Made by a program: the position numbers and the translations under genes
Notes under the pieces: generated by a model
The model's input: only the letters and a program-made list of their open reading frames with translations
Databases searched by the model: none
What the model was told of the DNA's origin: nothing
Assembly: GCA_963921195.1 (NCBI GenBank)
Contig: OY992538.1
Span: forward strand, 83,513,904-83,577,903
Origin: Pegoplata infirma
Taxonomy: Eukaryota > Arthropoda > Insecta > Diptera > Anthomyiidae
Direction: 5' to 3'
DNA length: 64,000 bases
Shown: positions 1 through 11,446 of the stretch, in pieces
Layout of the letters: each line of letters begins with the position of its first letter
How positions within the stretch are numbered: position 1 is the first letter of the stretch

Positions 1-364
1 AGAGAAAAAAATTAAATTTGCTGTGTATTTAAAAGCTTTTCCAATAAAAAAGATTTTAGACGATAAAAATCCAAGTAAACGCATAAATTTTTTTAACTAT
101 GCTGAACTTTCTTTATTTTCCAAAAGATTTAATTTTCTCAATTTTTTCAGGTCTAATGAGGTAGTTGTCAATCACTGCGGCCGCCTGAAGGCCGACTGTT
201 CAGAAAAACTTTTTTTGTAAAAATATATTTACAGGCCTATTCACAGTTATGACTGGTTATGACTAATTTTATTATTTCCAAACTTCATATTCCCTGTCTT
301 TGTTGTTAACACAATCATAAAGTCTCAAAATTTTAAATTATTTGTCAATTTCGAGACGATGTGG
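1..364. other. AT-rich intergenic, no feature
   Basis: I see no gene, repeat end or RNA signal here. The short open frame at the start has a composition typical of chance ORFs in AT-rich DNA. Confidence 0.5.
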
Positions 365-1262
365 GTAGCAGGTAGGGTTTCTATACTGGAAAAATTTCCC
401 GGGAATTCCCGGGAAATATTTTGCTTAAAATCCCTGGATTTTTTCTTCGGGAAATTTCGGGAATTCGTCGCTTATTTTTTTAATAAAAATTTATCTAATT
501 TAACAAATTTTAAACATTTATTAAAAAAAGACATTAAAACTTTGGAAGTATTAAAATTTTTAAAGAAAAACTAGTAAGGATATGCTTCAGCTTGCATATT
601 ATTTATGCCTTATAATTATTTTTCTTCAATCGATTGCGGGACAAAATACGGAATGAAACTGAATTTCACTTCGTAGTTTGTTGCAAATTGGAAGAGTTTT
701 GTTGATCTAAAATTCCAATAATTTCATCGTTTCGAAATTTAGTATTTCATATTCAGAACAACAATCTTTATGGAGCTTAAACCGAAAATATCAATATTTT
801 ATAGAACAAACCTGGTTTTCAGTTTAAATTTTATGTATGAAGTTAAAGCCTGATATCTATCGGTCGTGAAAAATAAATATTTTGTAACGAACCCTGGCCG
901 CCGCAAGTTCTATTCCAGCAACCAGTAAAAACACGTCGTTACAATAGCAATACAGTCCATTAGTGTTCTTATTTTGGCACGGATGCCTTATACCGATTAA
1001 TTTTAATAAATCGAAAGTTTTATTAAATATATCTTTAATTTTCTTACGGTTGGCGTAGTCAAAATTAGAAAAATTTTCCAAAAAGTTGATACAAACACAT
1101 TTGTTGCAAAATCGGATAAGTTATACATATTTCCTTAATTTTGAAAAATTTCAAAATTTGTTTTAATTAAAAAATTCCCGGGAATTCCCGGGAATAAGAT
1201 TTTTTTAAAACGCTTTCCCGGGAATTGAAAAAGTCCGGGAATTTAGAAACCCTAGTAGCAGG
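365..1262. mobile_element. hAT-like MITE with 8-bp target duplication
   Basis: The element spans 373-1254 (882 bp). Both ends read TAGGGTTTCTA inward, at 373 and, reverse complemented, at 1254. The flanks are a perfect 8-bp duplication, GTAGCAGG, at 365-372 and 1255-1262. Subterminal blocks are made of the palindromic motif CCCGGGAATTCCCGGG (about 398-413 and 1177-1230). Eight-base duplications with short TIRs are the hAT hallmark. No transposase frame is present, so this is non-autonomous. A second copy in the opposite orientation lies at 58,771-59,545. Confidence 0.88.
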
Positions 1263-1600
1263 TCTTTATTTTTTTCTGAAATTTTCAAACAAAATTTGAA
1301 TTTTTTATGATTGGTTACAACAACCACATGGAAAAAATTGAGTTATGATTGAGTTATGACTTTTTTTGTGAATAGACCCCCGTGGTTGGTAATAAGGCAT
1401 ATATCCTATTCGAGTCACAAAAACTATATTCATGATATTTTCATAATAGATTATTTATTTATTTCTTCAAAATAAATAAAATTCTATTATTATAATATCA
1501 CATATATAATTTCTAGGCCACAAACTAGAATAATACTCTTATCGAATATTTATATAATGTCTTCGGCCAATGTGTAAATTTTTGTATTTTGTATATAGTT

Positions 1601-1709
1601 TTCCATGGGAATTCCCGGGACGGGATTTCCCGGGAATTCCCGTAAATTTTCGATCCCGAAATCCAGGGAATTCCCGCTCTATTTCCCGGGATTTCGGGAT
1701 CGAAAATTT
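1601..1709. repeat. GGGAATTCCC motif block with 19-bp perfect inverted repeat
   Basis: A dense cluster of GGGAATTCCC motifs like those at the ends of the hAT MITEs in this window. It contains a perfect 19-bp inverted repeat (1644-1662 against 1691-1709) around a 28-nt loop. It may be the remnant end of a related element. No second end or target duplication was found. Confidence 0.6.
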
Positions 1710-1826
1710 TAATTTCTTTGAAATTGTTGATTATTCAACTTCTATTGATTATTTTGTATGTGATTTTTTAGGGATTTTATTAAAATTCTTGATAATTGAT
1801 GGCAGAAATGTACGCAGGGACCAGTA

Positions 1827-2174
1827 GCGCAATTCACTAACTTTGTAACGACAAAAATCGGTAGTTAAATTGTCAAAAATAGTTAATTAACGACAATTGT
1901 CTTTAAAAGCGATTCTATAACATTTTTCTACCGAATTTTGTCGTTATTGAAAATCGTTAACTTATCAACAAAAAATTTTTTGAAGTTAAAGTTAACGAAA
2001 TTTTTCGGTTCTCAATACAATTTAAAAATAAACAAATTTCAAATTAACAATTTTTGTCGTTAATTCTTGTCGTTAATTGAAAAATTTATAGAATCACAGA
2101 TTCGTTAAAACAACCGACAATTCTCATTAGTTAACGATATCGATAATTTCGTTAAAAAAGTTACTGAATCGCAC
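1827..2174. mobile_element. Short TIR MITE, TA target
   Basis: A 348-bp element with imperfect terminal inverted repeats. The left end is GCGCAATTCACTAAC and the reverse-complemented right end is GTGCGATTCAGTAAC. It is flanked by TA at 1825-1826 and 2175-2176. The interior is rich in internally symmetric motifs such as AACGACAAAA and TTTTGTCGTTA. It has no coding capacity. The TA flank would suit a Tc1/mariner-type MITE, but two bases is weak evidence. Confidence 0.6.
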
Positions 2175-2530
2175 TACAGGAGGGCTTAAAAAGTATTCCA
2201 AGGGAGACCTTATAACTAAAAAATGTCATAAAATCTGAGACTTATAAAGTGAAAAAAGTTTCACAATATCTTAATCTTCGAAAAGATATAATTATCAGAA
2301 CCTAATACTGTTTTTCAGAAGCTGAAAATTTTTCTTTCTGAGACCTGCATTATAAAAATTTGCCGTATGATTATTTGTTTCTGTAGAAAATATTTATGTC
2401 TCTGGGCATGATACTTTTTAAATCGACAAATTGATATAAAATCTGTGTAAGGAATGACTCTGAAATTAACGGTTTTTTCTTTTAGAAACAATAATTTTTG
2501 AATTTTTTTAATTTTTTTTTAATAATTTAT
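2175..2530. other. AT-rich spacer, nothing recognised
   Basis: No supported coding, RNA or repeat-end signal was seen. Confidence 0.4.
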
Positions 2531-3647
2531 TGGGGGGTAATTCCAAAAATTTTCGCCCCACTGTTCGGAAACAAGCCTTTGGAAGCCACTGAGAATTTGG
2601 CTCATAGATATCCACGTTTATATGAGATATGTTGCATTTTTGGATTTTCAAAATTTGCTGTGGTTTTCAAATTATCGCGGGTCAAAGTTCGACTTTTTTA
2701 GCAAAAGTCAGAAAAATACATGACGTTTAACGTACTCTAACTTTTTAACTAATAATCCGATTATCACAAGTAATGGCTCATATGAAAGCTTAATTCTTCT
2801 TCTTTTAGGAAATATTTTCAAAAGCATATGGTTTTTTTTTCAGAAGTGTTGCAAAAATTCAAAAACATTTTTTTTTGCGAATATTTAAAAAAACACATCT
2901 TCGATTTTTTTAAAAAAAAGTTTGGTGATAAACAATACTGTTTTGTACAACATATCCAAAATTCAGAGTGGGATCCCAATGGGATCAAAAAATATTCTGG
3001 TTTTAGTACGATGTTCTTAAATTTTACCTTAGAAAATTAAAATTTTATGTTTCTTCAATATAAAAATTTAAATTTTCAAAGAAAATTATACTATTAAAAT
3101 TTTGGAAAACATTCAAAACATTAGAAATTTAAATTTTCTAAGGGAAAAATATGAGAACCTCGTACTTAAAACAGAATAGTTTTTGATCCCATGGAGATCC
3201 CACTCTGAATTTTGAATATGTTATACAAAACATTGTTATTTTTCACCAGAATTTTTTAAAAAAAAATCGAAGATGTGATTTTTTAAATATTCGAAAAGAA
3301 AAAATGTTTTTGCATTTTTGCATCATTTCTGTAAAAAAAAAACTGTGTTATTTTAAAAATATTTTCTAAAAGAAGAACCCCAGCTTTCACATGAGCCTAA
3401 ATTTTTGAAAATCGGGTCATTGGTTAAGAAGTTACAGCTCTTTAAACGTGATGTATTTTTCATACTTTTGCTTAAAAAGTCAATCTTTGACCCGCCATAA
3501 TTCGTTAAATACACCAAATGTAAAAAAACGATATATGGTACATATATCATATTTATGAGGGCTATCTATGTGTCAAGGTTCAAATTAATCTGAGACACCA
3601 TTTCCAAAAATGACTAAAATTTGAGCTAAATTTTCTGGAATGGCCCT
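2531..3647. repeat. Long inverted-repeat (fold-back) element, arms about 500 bp
   Basis: The two halves are diverged reverse complements. Markers in the left half include CAGAGTGGGATCCCA (2964-2978), a TTAGGAAATATTTTC stretch near 2810, and the GGTCAAAG block near 2680. Each has its counterpart in the right half (3194-3209, near 3360, and near 3485). The centre of symmetry is near 3080. The outer ends carry GGTAATTCCA and TGGAATGGCC. No target duplication could be fixed. A transcript across it would form a long imperfect hairpin. Confidence 0.75.
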
Positions 3648-4455
3648 GGGGTAAATTTACTTATAATTTTATTTCTCTGAAACAGTTACATTCAGTCTCA
3701 GAGACATAATAGAGAAATTCCTCTGAATCAGTTTCATTGTGTTTTAGAGGCAAAGCGTTAAAAATAGAGTTAGCAAAACGATTAAAATCGTAATCGTAAT
3801 CGCGATTAATCGCACCAATTAGTCGTAATCGTAATCCACAAAAAAATCTGGCGATTACGATTAATCATTTTCTTTAAAATACACTGTTTTTATAACGATT
3901 TTTAAAATATATTATGTTGGCCTACGATTCATTTAACTTACTTACTTGCAATTTCTCTTTCTATTTTTCTCGTAAAAGTAATTTAAATTTAAAGTAAAAT
4001 TTAAATTTTCTTCTTAGTAACCCCACAATTTTGTTTTAAAAATTATCCAAAAGGATCCAAAATTCGGGCATGAAGTTTTATGAAAAAGCGCATTTTTCAG
4101 GTTGCAGACTGAAGACGCTCTGTCTAAATTTCCTTAAAAATTTTCACACAATCAGCTCTACAGTGTCAATTGGCAGGTATTCTGATACGAAATTCGAAAG
4201 ATTATAATATTCGGGACGCGCAAATATATACACATAAAAGTAATTTTTGTGGAATGTTTTTTTTACCAAATAATCCTTCATTATAAATTTCAAGAGTCCA
4301 GGATCGTTATTTCATAAAATATAAAAAGGACACTTTATTTTACCAATTTTACGACCCTTAGAAATTAAATTTACAACAAGTACATTTTTTCAGATGGTTT
4401 TTTTTACCAAAGGATTCTGTATTCCAAATTTTACCCCTTTTTGTCCAATTAACAA
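3648..4455. other. AT-rich spacer with ATCGTAATCG motif cluster
   Basis: Around 3778-3870 the motif ATCGTAATCG and its complement recur several times, as in subterminal regions of some DNA transposons. No paired end was found. The rest shows nothing recognisable. Confidence 0.4.
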
Positions 4456-5183
4456 CCCAGCAAAACTTTGGTAATGGGTAGTGATTATATAACACATTAC
4501 CAGTTAATGTGTATGCCTTATTTGTAGCATTATTTTAGGATGTCTTACCAAACATTTGTTCCACAACGTATTATTTTAAAATGAAAAATAATGCATTACT
4601 AATAATTTGCTACGTAATGCATGAATATTGGAACAAATGTATTTCATATTTATTATTTCTAAACATTAAATCATGGATGACTTATATTTGGTTACATTAT
4701 GTATTATTTGAAAGTTTGAAATAATGCATTATTTATAATTGGATGCATAATGCATTACAATAACATAAAAAATAATTATTTTTAAAAAAATTCATAAGTT
4801 TAAACTAGAGATGGGCTAACGACAGGAAATTTCTAACGACACACACTCACGAGCATATTTTATCGACTTATCACTTACAATCACGTGAGTAAATTTAATA
4901 TAAAATTACTTTTTCACTACTCGTAACACCTTATATATTATCTTCTGGTATGCCATATTATTTCATTTCTCGTAACCTATAAATATCATATATTTTACAC
5001 CTTACTCGTATTCTTCGTTATAAATTTATGACTTATTTTATACCTTACTGGTATTCTTTGTGATAATGTGGATGCATTACTTTGAGTCTCATCGCCTGTT
5101 AAAATCATCAATGCTGCAATGTATAAAATAAGAGATCCTATACCTTATTTTATACATTATTTGGTAATCTAAGTTTTGCTGGG
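4456..5183. mobile_element. MITE with CCCAGCAAAACTT ends
   Basis: A 728-bp element whose ends are CCCAGCAAAACTT at 4456 and its reverse complement ending at 5183. Subterminal GGTAAT motifs sit just inside both ends. It carries no transposase. The flanks share only AA, so the target duplication is at most 2 bp and the superfamily is uncertain. The same terminus bounds a larger element at 45,897-49,482. Confidence 0.72.
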
Positions 5184-5185
5184 AA

Positions 5186-5474
5186 CTTATCAAAAATCCG
5201 GCAAATTTTTTTTTTTTAGTTTAGATGTTTGTCTATCAACATAAAAGATTCAGGAGGGCATTTTTTATATATTTTTCGAAAAAATCGCATTTGAATATTG
5301 GATTTTAGAAAAATTCTATAATTCTCTTGCATTTTATTGTGTCAACACCGCGTATGAGTAACGACTATTTGCGAAACCAATGAATTTTCGTTACTCGGTG
5401 TTGCCCCAATAAAATACAAGAGAATTACAGAATTTTAATTTTCTCGAAAAATACGAAATTTTTTTTGTGTGAAT
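5186..5474 (+). repeat. Hairpin repeat, copy 1
   Basis: A partly palindromic repeat whose arms include TACAAGAGAATTACAGAA and its near complement, around a CGTATGAGTAACGA core near 5351. A diverged copy on the opposite strand lies at about 58,170-58,515. Both carry AAAAATCCGG and TTTAGATGTTTGTCTA near one end. It is non-coding. Confidence 0.7.
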
Positions 5475-6250
5475 CAGTGTTGCCACTTCTTTGATAATTA
5501 TCCAAAAAATGGATAATTTAAAAATTTTTGGATACTCTTTGGATAATTACATTTTTGGATAATTTATGGATAATTTTATCAGTTACAATTCAAAGTTTTA
5601 AATGGACAAAATATATATTTTTTTTTATTTTAATTTAATTTGGCGATTTTTGTTAGTTATTTCTTTTTTGACAGCACTTCTTTTCAAATTTTTTAAATTT
5701 CAAAGCCGTATTGGACCACAAAAATATGGTCTTTTTGATTATTTGGATGTCAAAATTATTTGGTCAAACATTTTTAAAATTACAAATTGTGCTGGTGAAA
5801 ATCTTTTTCTAAATTGAGAAAATGTTTTTAAATTTCTTATGATTCTTCCATTGTCTAATTCATCAGTAGAAAGAGTTTTTAGTAAATTAAAGATAACAAA
5901 ATCCGATTTACGAAATCAATTATCTTCAAATACTGTTGCTTCAATTCTTTTTACAAAAGTAGGCATTGAAAGAAATAGGGGTTCAAACTTTGAGCCCACA
6001 ATAGAAATGTTAAAAGAAATGGAAAAAGAACTAGTATTACTATTATTATAAAATAATTTTTTTTCTGAACAGTACAAAATCTATGATTTTTATTTAAAAA
6101 ATAATTTCATGTATTCTTTAAATTGAATTTAAATAAACCACTTTTGTTTCGTAAAAAAAATTGTTTTTGATATTTTGGATAATTTTCGGGATTTTGGATA
6201 ATTTCGGACAAACTCCTGGATAATTTATTGGTTCACTGGTGGCAACACTG
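5475..6250 (+). mobile_element. Decayed hAT element with transposase remnant
   Basis: The terminal inverted repeats are CAGTGTTGCCAC (5475-5486) and GTGGCAACACTG (6239-6250), a typical insect hAT terminus. Subterminal TGGATAATT motifs are repeated near both ends. It encloses the C-terminal part of a hAT transposase. No 8-bp duplication is visible, because its right flank abuts another repeat directly. Confidence 0.75.
5743..6051 (+). pseudogene. hAT transposase C-terminal (dimerisation) fragment
   Basis: This frame encodes the end of a hAT-family transposase, which in intact elements cuts and inserts the element DNA in the nucleus. The stretch from 5839 reads LPLSNSSVERVFSKLK, then DLRNQLSSNT, the typical hAT dimerisation pattern (small-residue SxxxERVFS followed by RN.L). 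Upstream in the same frame is a DVKIIWSNIFKI segment ending in TGA at 5815-5817, so one in-frame stop separates two parts of the same region. The N-terminal zinc finger and most of the RNase H-like catalytic core are missing. The protein cannot be active. It marks the surrounding 776-bp element as an internally deleted derivative of an autonomous hAT. Confidence 0.82.
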
Positions 6251-6348
6251 GGCTGGTGTCTAATTTTAAACGTGATGCAGGACGCCACCTCAGTTTGACT
6301 ACGAGTATATAAGCTGACGACTAAAAAAACAAGAATTACTGTTTTCAT
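6251..6348 (-). pseudogene. Signal-peptide-like start, copy 1 (best-preserved frame)
   Basis: From ATG at 6348 the minus strand reads MKTVILVFLVVS, a short positively charged start followed by a hydrophobic stretch, then LYTRSQTEVASC. This looks like a secretory leader. Three other copies in the window (12,888-12,986 minus, 23,254-23,353 plus, 45,674-45,772 plus) share the sequence. They lack about five bases near the codons for TR, which breaks the frame. The open frame continues into the neighbouring hAT element, so the true downstream exon is absent. I do not recognise the gene of origin. The hydrophobic start could also be chance in AT-rich DNA. Confidence 0.45.
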
Positions 6349-6604
6349 TTTCTTAAAACCTAAAAGGTTTGTAACTTGGATAATAACTCACCTGCTGGTG
6401 AATTAATACGTTTTTTGGTGAAAGAAACATAACATTAATTACACAGCCCTACAAAAATGTAACAAATACAGCTGTTTTTGTATAAAACTGAATTTATGCG
6501 TTTTTTTCTAAAATGCATGTAACTGCTAAAATTTTTGACAGATTTTATTAAAAAACCCTCTTATTTTCTTTCTCCAGAAATAAAATTTAAAAAAATTTTT
6601 AATT
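6349..6604. other. Flank of the leader-like repeat
   Basis: Palindromic CACC-n-GGTG motifs (TTCACCTGCTGGTGAA near 6389) are shared with the copies at 13.0-13.1 and 45.6 kb, so this is the 5' side of the same repeat. The rest is AT-rich. Confidence 0.5.
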
Positions 6605-7941
6605 TACATGAGAGGTCTTTCAAAAGGCACCTCACCGATTGTCCTGAAACTTGCATATGGTAATGAGGGGAGAAAAATTAGAGTTACCTGTATTTTTTTC
6701 AAATTTAAAAAAGGGTTTCCGCCTTATAAAAAAATTTTGTCTTTCGGAAAAATTGGGAAAAACGCAAAAATACGGGTCAGCTTAATTTTAAAAGAGATTA
6801 TTATATATGATTTTGGCGATCGTACGTATACACTAGACTGCCCAGAAAAAAAGCGAAGTTTTTATTTTCTTGGGGGATACCTGCAAATTTTGTTCCTTTT
6901 TGTGCAAAAAAATTTCGGTTTTTTTTTGGGATTTTTAAAATAATATCTAGAGGTCGCGATCTCGCGTTTTATAACGATTTATTTTTTTTGAGTTTTTTAT
7001 TATTTTAAATTGTTAAATATGATTAATATGATAAAATATTAATAATTTCAGACAAAAAAAAAATTAAATTAAAAATTAAATATCGCTCATTCCATGAGAT
7101 GTCTCCCAGCATCTAATCAAATGTTCTTTAATTTATTTCAAATTTTGCACACATGAACACTATGAAGCTATTAAAATAAATCAGTTGTTAGTTCCGAGAA
7201 AATCCGTGAATTCGCGAATATATTCGCGTTCGCGAATTCGTGGATTTTCGCGAAACTAAAAACGAATTTATTTTAATTGCTCCATAGTGTACCTGTGTGC
7301 GAAATTTCAAATAAATTAAAGAACATTTTATTAGATGCTGGGAGACATCTCATGGAATGAGCGATATTAAATTTTTAATTTAATTTTTTTTTGTCTGAAA
7401 TTATTAATATTTTATCATATTAATCATATTTAACAATTTAAAATAATAAAAAACTCAAAAAAAATAAATCGTTATAAAACGCGAGATCGCGACCTCTAGA
7501 TATTATTTTAAAAATCCCAAAAAAAAAACGAAATTTTTTTGCACAAAAAGGAACAAAATTTGCAGGTATCCCCCAAGAAAATAACAACTTTGTTTTTTTC
7601 TGGGCAGTCTAGTATACACCTCGCCATATAAACTACCCCAAAGTTTTAACATTTTTAAAAATAACGACTTGACCAAGCCGAATTTTGTCACTACCTTTGC
7701 ACCATTGGATAGGCCTTCAAAAAACCTTTCGATCTGTATAAAATGTTCATATAATATCTTTTAAAGAAATGTGAAAAATCCTTAAAAATCGAAAGAAATC
7801 CTGTTTCGCCCTCCCCTTTGACCCACAAAATGTGAGATTGAGTACTAAAAAAAACAGGTAACTCTTATTTTCCTCCCCTCTTTCCCATATACAAGTTCCA
7901 GGATAATTGGTGGGTGCCGTGTGAAGGACCTCCCTTGTTAG
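6605..7941. repeat. Long fold-back element, arms about 600 bp
   Basis: The left and right halves are reverse complements over most of their length. Examples are CGCGAGATC blocks near 6960 and 7480, and CATGAGATGTCTCCCAGC near 7094 against GCTGGGAGACATCTCATG near 7338. The centre, near 7220, is a set of nested GAATTCGCGAA palindromes. The right end reads CCTCCCTTGTTAG, related to the ACAAGGGAAG-ended elements at 8.1, 42.7 and 44.3 kb. Both arms contain small ORFs that are mirror products of the repeat, not genes. Confidence 0.82.
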
Positions 7942-8108
7942 TGCAGTTGTGAGTTTATGTAAAGCAAAACTAATCTAAATTTGTTTAAATAAAGAAAAAA
8001 CAAAAAATATTTTTTTTTGTATTAAATTTTTTTTTACAAAACTTTTTTTAAAAATTGTCTCAGAACCTGAGAGTTTTTTATACGAAAAAATCTAAGACTC
8101 AGACTCAT

Positions 8109-8701
8109 CTAACAAGGGAAGTATCTCAACCCATATGAACCGATTTGCATGAAACGTAAAATATATATAAAAGGGACAATTCTAAGGTTGGGGTGTCTCG
8201 GCTTATCGGCCATATCGGGGATTTAAGGGTTCAAAACATGGGTAAAAAATGGCGAAAGATACGTTTTTTGGATTTGTCAGCCATTTTTTTCTAAGAAACT
8301 ATAATGTTTACATATGAGAAGAAAGGTTTTTTTAATGCCTATCCAACGGTGGCATAACCTTGTTAAAGTTCGGCTTTCTTAAATCCTTTTTTCACGAAAA
8401 TGTGTAAATTTTTCGGGGTATTTATATGAAGACATATACCTACGATGTCCATATGAATACGAAATAATCTTTATTAAATTTAAGTCGACACGTATTTTTG
8501 CCCTATAGGATATTCCTATTAGTTCGGGAGTTATCGAAATTTTCCCGAAGGTCCACTTTGTTTCATAAGGGGACAACGAAATTTTAAAACTCTGATATGG
8601 CCGATAAGCCGAGACACCCCAACCTTAAAATCTTCTCTTTTGTATATATTTTAAGTTTCAGGTAAATCGGTTCATAAGGGTTGAGATACTTCCCTTGTAA
8701 G
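8109..8701. mobile_element. ACAAGGGAAG-ended TIR element, TIRs about 110 bp
   Basis: The ends are CTAACAAGGGAAGT (8109) and ACTTCCCTTGTAAG (ending 8701). The inverted repeats extend about 110 bp and include GGTTGGGGTGTCTCGGC in both arms (8185-8201 and complement near 8616-8632). It has no coding sequence and no convincing target duplication. It belongs to a group sharing this terminus in the window. Confidence 0.8.
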
Positions 8702-9507
8702 ACTTTTTTATTACACTCAGTGTTGCTATATATCAAGATTTCCCTTTTTTTGCAAGTTTTTTGAGGTGCTAAAAAGATTTCAAATTTTTTTTTATAAAAA
8801 AACAAGTTTTTGGAAAAAATTAAGCTTTTTCAAGTTTTTCTTAATTAGTTAAAAAATACAAAAGGCAGTTTTTATTTTTGTAAATACCCGAAATATTGGT
8901 CCTAGGCCAACCTTTTAGTATACCGATTCAGAATCACTATTTAAGTTGACTTAGCTTGTCCGTCATTCAGTCAATGTAAACGGTTACAATTAAATACGGC
9001 TTTATTCTATGAAAATATGAGATATTCGATTAAAATTTTGATTTTAGCTTGGTAACCTATTAAATTTATTTAAAATCAGACCAGTCTTTGACTTGGTCTC
9101 CCTATAATAATTCCACCCGATATTCACTTAAATCTGTAAGTTGGCAACATAGAATAATTTTTCACTTAAATTGTGTATTTGCTGCACTAATAAAAGATCT
9201 TACTTCATATAAATCCAATCCGTCATATATTGTCGAGGATGCACCGGTGTTTGATATGTTTGAATGCTTACTGTGTACAATTTTCTGAGCCTTCATAATT
9301 TATGACTCTTTCAATGCTCAAAAATATTAATAGAACGCTCGAAATTTGGAGTCCTGAAAGATTCATATTTGACTCTTAATTATGGATACATAAACAATTC
9401 AAAATATTTTTTGTTTTTAACATTCATAAAAGAGTCTAAAGAGACTCTGAAAAGAATATGAACATATATTTTTCAGAATCTTTTATGAGTCATATAAGAA
9501 CGCTAAG

Positions 9508-9680
9508 GGGCCCTGTAGGTTAGTTTGTAGTGTGGTAGCCTGTGAAACAGGGGGTCGTGGGTTCGATTCCCACTAAACCCTTGGTCGATTTTGATACAAC
9601 GAGACGGCGGTCATTGTAACCAGTTTTCGGTTAGGTTTAAATAATTATTATATATTTTTATAATTATATTATAAAAAGGG
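9508..9680 (+). repeat. SINE-like element with tRNA-like head
   Basis: A match to the pol III B box, GGTTCGATTCC, lies at 9560-9570. It sits in a perfect 5-bp T-arm (GTGGG/CCCAC) with a 7-nt loop. Upstream, CCTGTGAAACAGG can fold as an anticodon-like arm with GAA in the loop. The A-box region (TAGGTTAGTTTG) is poor and the acceptor stem pairs only at its outer three positions. A functional tRNA is therefore unlikely. An AT-rich tail follows, ending near 9680, as in a tRNA-derived SINE. Confidence 0.5.
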
Positions 9681-10170
9681 ACCATTTTGAAAGGAAAAAA
9701 CACTCATATTATTATGTTTTCTGAGCGTCTAAGGACTCTTTTATGAGTCTTTTCGAGCTCCAAATGAACGCTGGGTAGTTTTTTTATTATTTTTTTTTAC
9801 ACTTGATATAAAAATTGAATTGAAAACAAGTAGAAAAATTAAATTCGACTTGGTCGAATCTATGAATACCCTCCACAATGTTATCTGATAGTAATTTTCT
9901 AAAAAAAATTTCAAAAAATTGCATTACAAATTTTTTATTAGAAATACTTATGTATATTATTTTGAGTCAAACTTTCTTTTAATCAATCAAATTTTTTTGA
10001 GTGTAAAATTTTTTTGACTGTGAACATTTTTTTGAGTGTACCATTTCATTAAAAAAAAATAATAATGTGTACATTTTTTTTGAGTGTAACATTTTTTTTT
10101 TGAGTGTAAATATTTTTTTAGTGTACAATTACTTTGAGTAACAAATTACTTTGTAAAATATTTTTGTTGT

Positions 10171-11446
10171 TTTATACCCACTGTTGCCAATTTGGTGTTT
10201 TTCCCGCTAAAACTAGCGTTTTTATTTTGCGTCTAGCGGGAAAAAAAGTGATTTAGCGGGCAGCGGGAAATCTAGCGATTTTTACCAGCCGCAACTTAAC
10301 AATAAAAAAAAATTAAAATTTTCCACACTTTTGATTTTTTTGTTTTTATTAAAGAGCCGTTTAGATGAGTGGACTTGTAAAGCGACCTGTCAAAAATTTT
10401 TTACTCAATATGACAATAAGTTGTCCATGTTTGGACACGTTTTTTACAGACTTGGATAGGTTTTCCAAAGACCTTTAATTTTATATGCAGCATGACTAGG
10501 TTTCTTTGCATAAAGTGGGAGATAAGCGAAAAAAAACTAAAAAATTACTGTTGCTCTCCCCCGAAACATGAATTTGGACCGCTTAAAAAAATACTTTTCC
10601 CTTTATTTTTTCTGCTCTACAAAATAAAACCAATTCCATAAAGATCCGCGGGTGACTAGGGAGACTTCCCTTTTTAGTGTTGGCCAAACATGCACAGCTT
10701 TTCGTCATATTGAGTTAAGTAGCAAAACTTTAGGACATTTTTGTTAATCAGTCGAAAATATTAACTTGTTTTGGCATGTTGTTAGCACCAAGAGATATTT
10801 TTTTTAAATACCTTTGAGTCTGGGCCGCTGAAAAAAATACGTGTAGAATTAATTTTCGTTCTGAACAATATCTCCAAATTTCACGAAGATCGGGGTGAAC
10901 CAGGGAGACCTCCCTTGTAAGTCTAATTTAACTTGTTTTCTTGTTTTTCCTACATAAATATTTGTTTTTAATATTCGGTTTCGGCCGAATAGTAACAATT
11001 TTTCCGAATATTTGGTTGTGGCCAAAACAGGTGTATTCGATTCTGTAATATTTAAACTGGCTTTGTTAAAAAACTGTCGTTTTATAACATTTAGGCTGGA
11101 TTACTCAATGCTCCGTTATAAAATAACTCTCCGTTAAATTTAACTTTTTCATAAAAATTTTGACACAAGGCCCCCTTAAAAATCGGCAGTTAGCAGCTAA
11201 CTTTTCATTGAGTAATCCGCATTTAAACTGTTTTAATAGCTAATACATACATTATTAAAAAAAACGTTAAATTTTTTCAAAAAACCGTTATATTTAAAAA
11301 AAAAACCGTTACATTTCTAATTTCATGATATTTAGCTATTAAATAGCTAAATTTATTTTCTGTTTTTGAATCTGGTGTTTTCTGGAGATTTTTTTTCCTG
11401 ATTTAGCGGGTTTTTGTCAAAAAAAGTTGGCATCAGTGTTTATACC
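10171..11446. mobile_element. hAT element with AGCGGG subterminal repeats, perfect 8-bp TSD
   Basis: The element is 10,179-11,438 (1260 bp). The ends are CACTGTTGCCAA and TTGGCATCAGTG. The flanks are identical 8-mers, TTTATACC, at 10,171-10,178 and 11,439-11,446. Repeated TAGCGGGAAA-type motifs lie just inside both ends, as expected for subterminal transposase-binding sites. It is nested inside the larger hAT composite and itself contains rearranged halves of an ACAAGGGAAG-ended element (about 10,372-10,922). No coding sequence. Confidence 0.87.
10372..10922. repeat. Rearranged ACAAGGGAAG-type element
   Basis: Two segments match the two halves of the 42,673-43,280 element, including GATCCGCGGGTGAC and CAGGGAGACCTCCCTTG. 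They are joined tail-to-tail near 10,680, with one half inverted relative to the intact copies. An internal rearrangement of one copy, or two truncated copies, would explain this. Confidence 0.65.

Noticed and set aside
6300..6315. TATA box (AGTATATAAGCT) as a promoter for a plus-strand gene
   Set aside because: No downstream coding sequence. The motif lies in the leader-like repeat, and TATATAA text is frequent by chance here.
6608..6943. 111-aa open frame in the fold-back at 6.6-7.9 kb
   Set aside because: A mirrored relative exists in the opposite arm (7503-7691 minus). It arises from the inverted repeat and has no recognisable domain.
9508..9580. A functional tRNA-Phe gene (GAA in the anticodon-like loop)
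   Set aside because: The acceptor stem pairs at only three positions, the anticodon stem is weak and the A box is poor. A SINE head or tRNA relic fits better.
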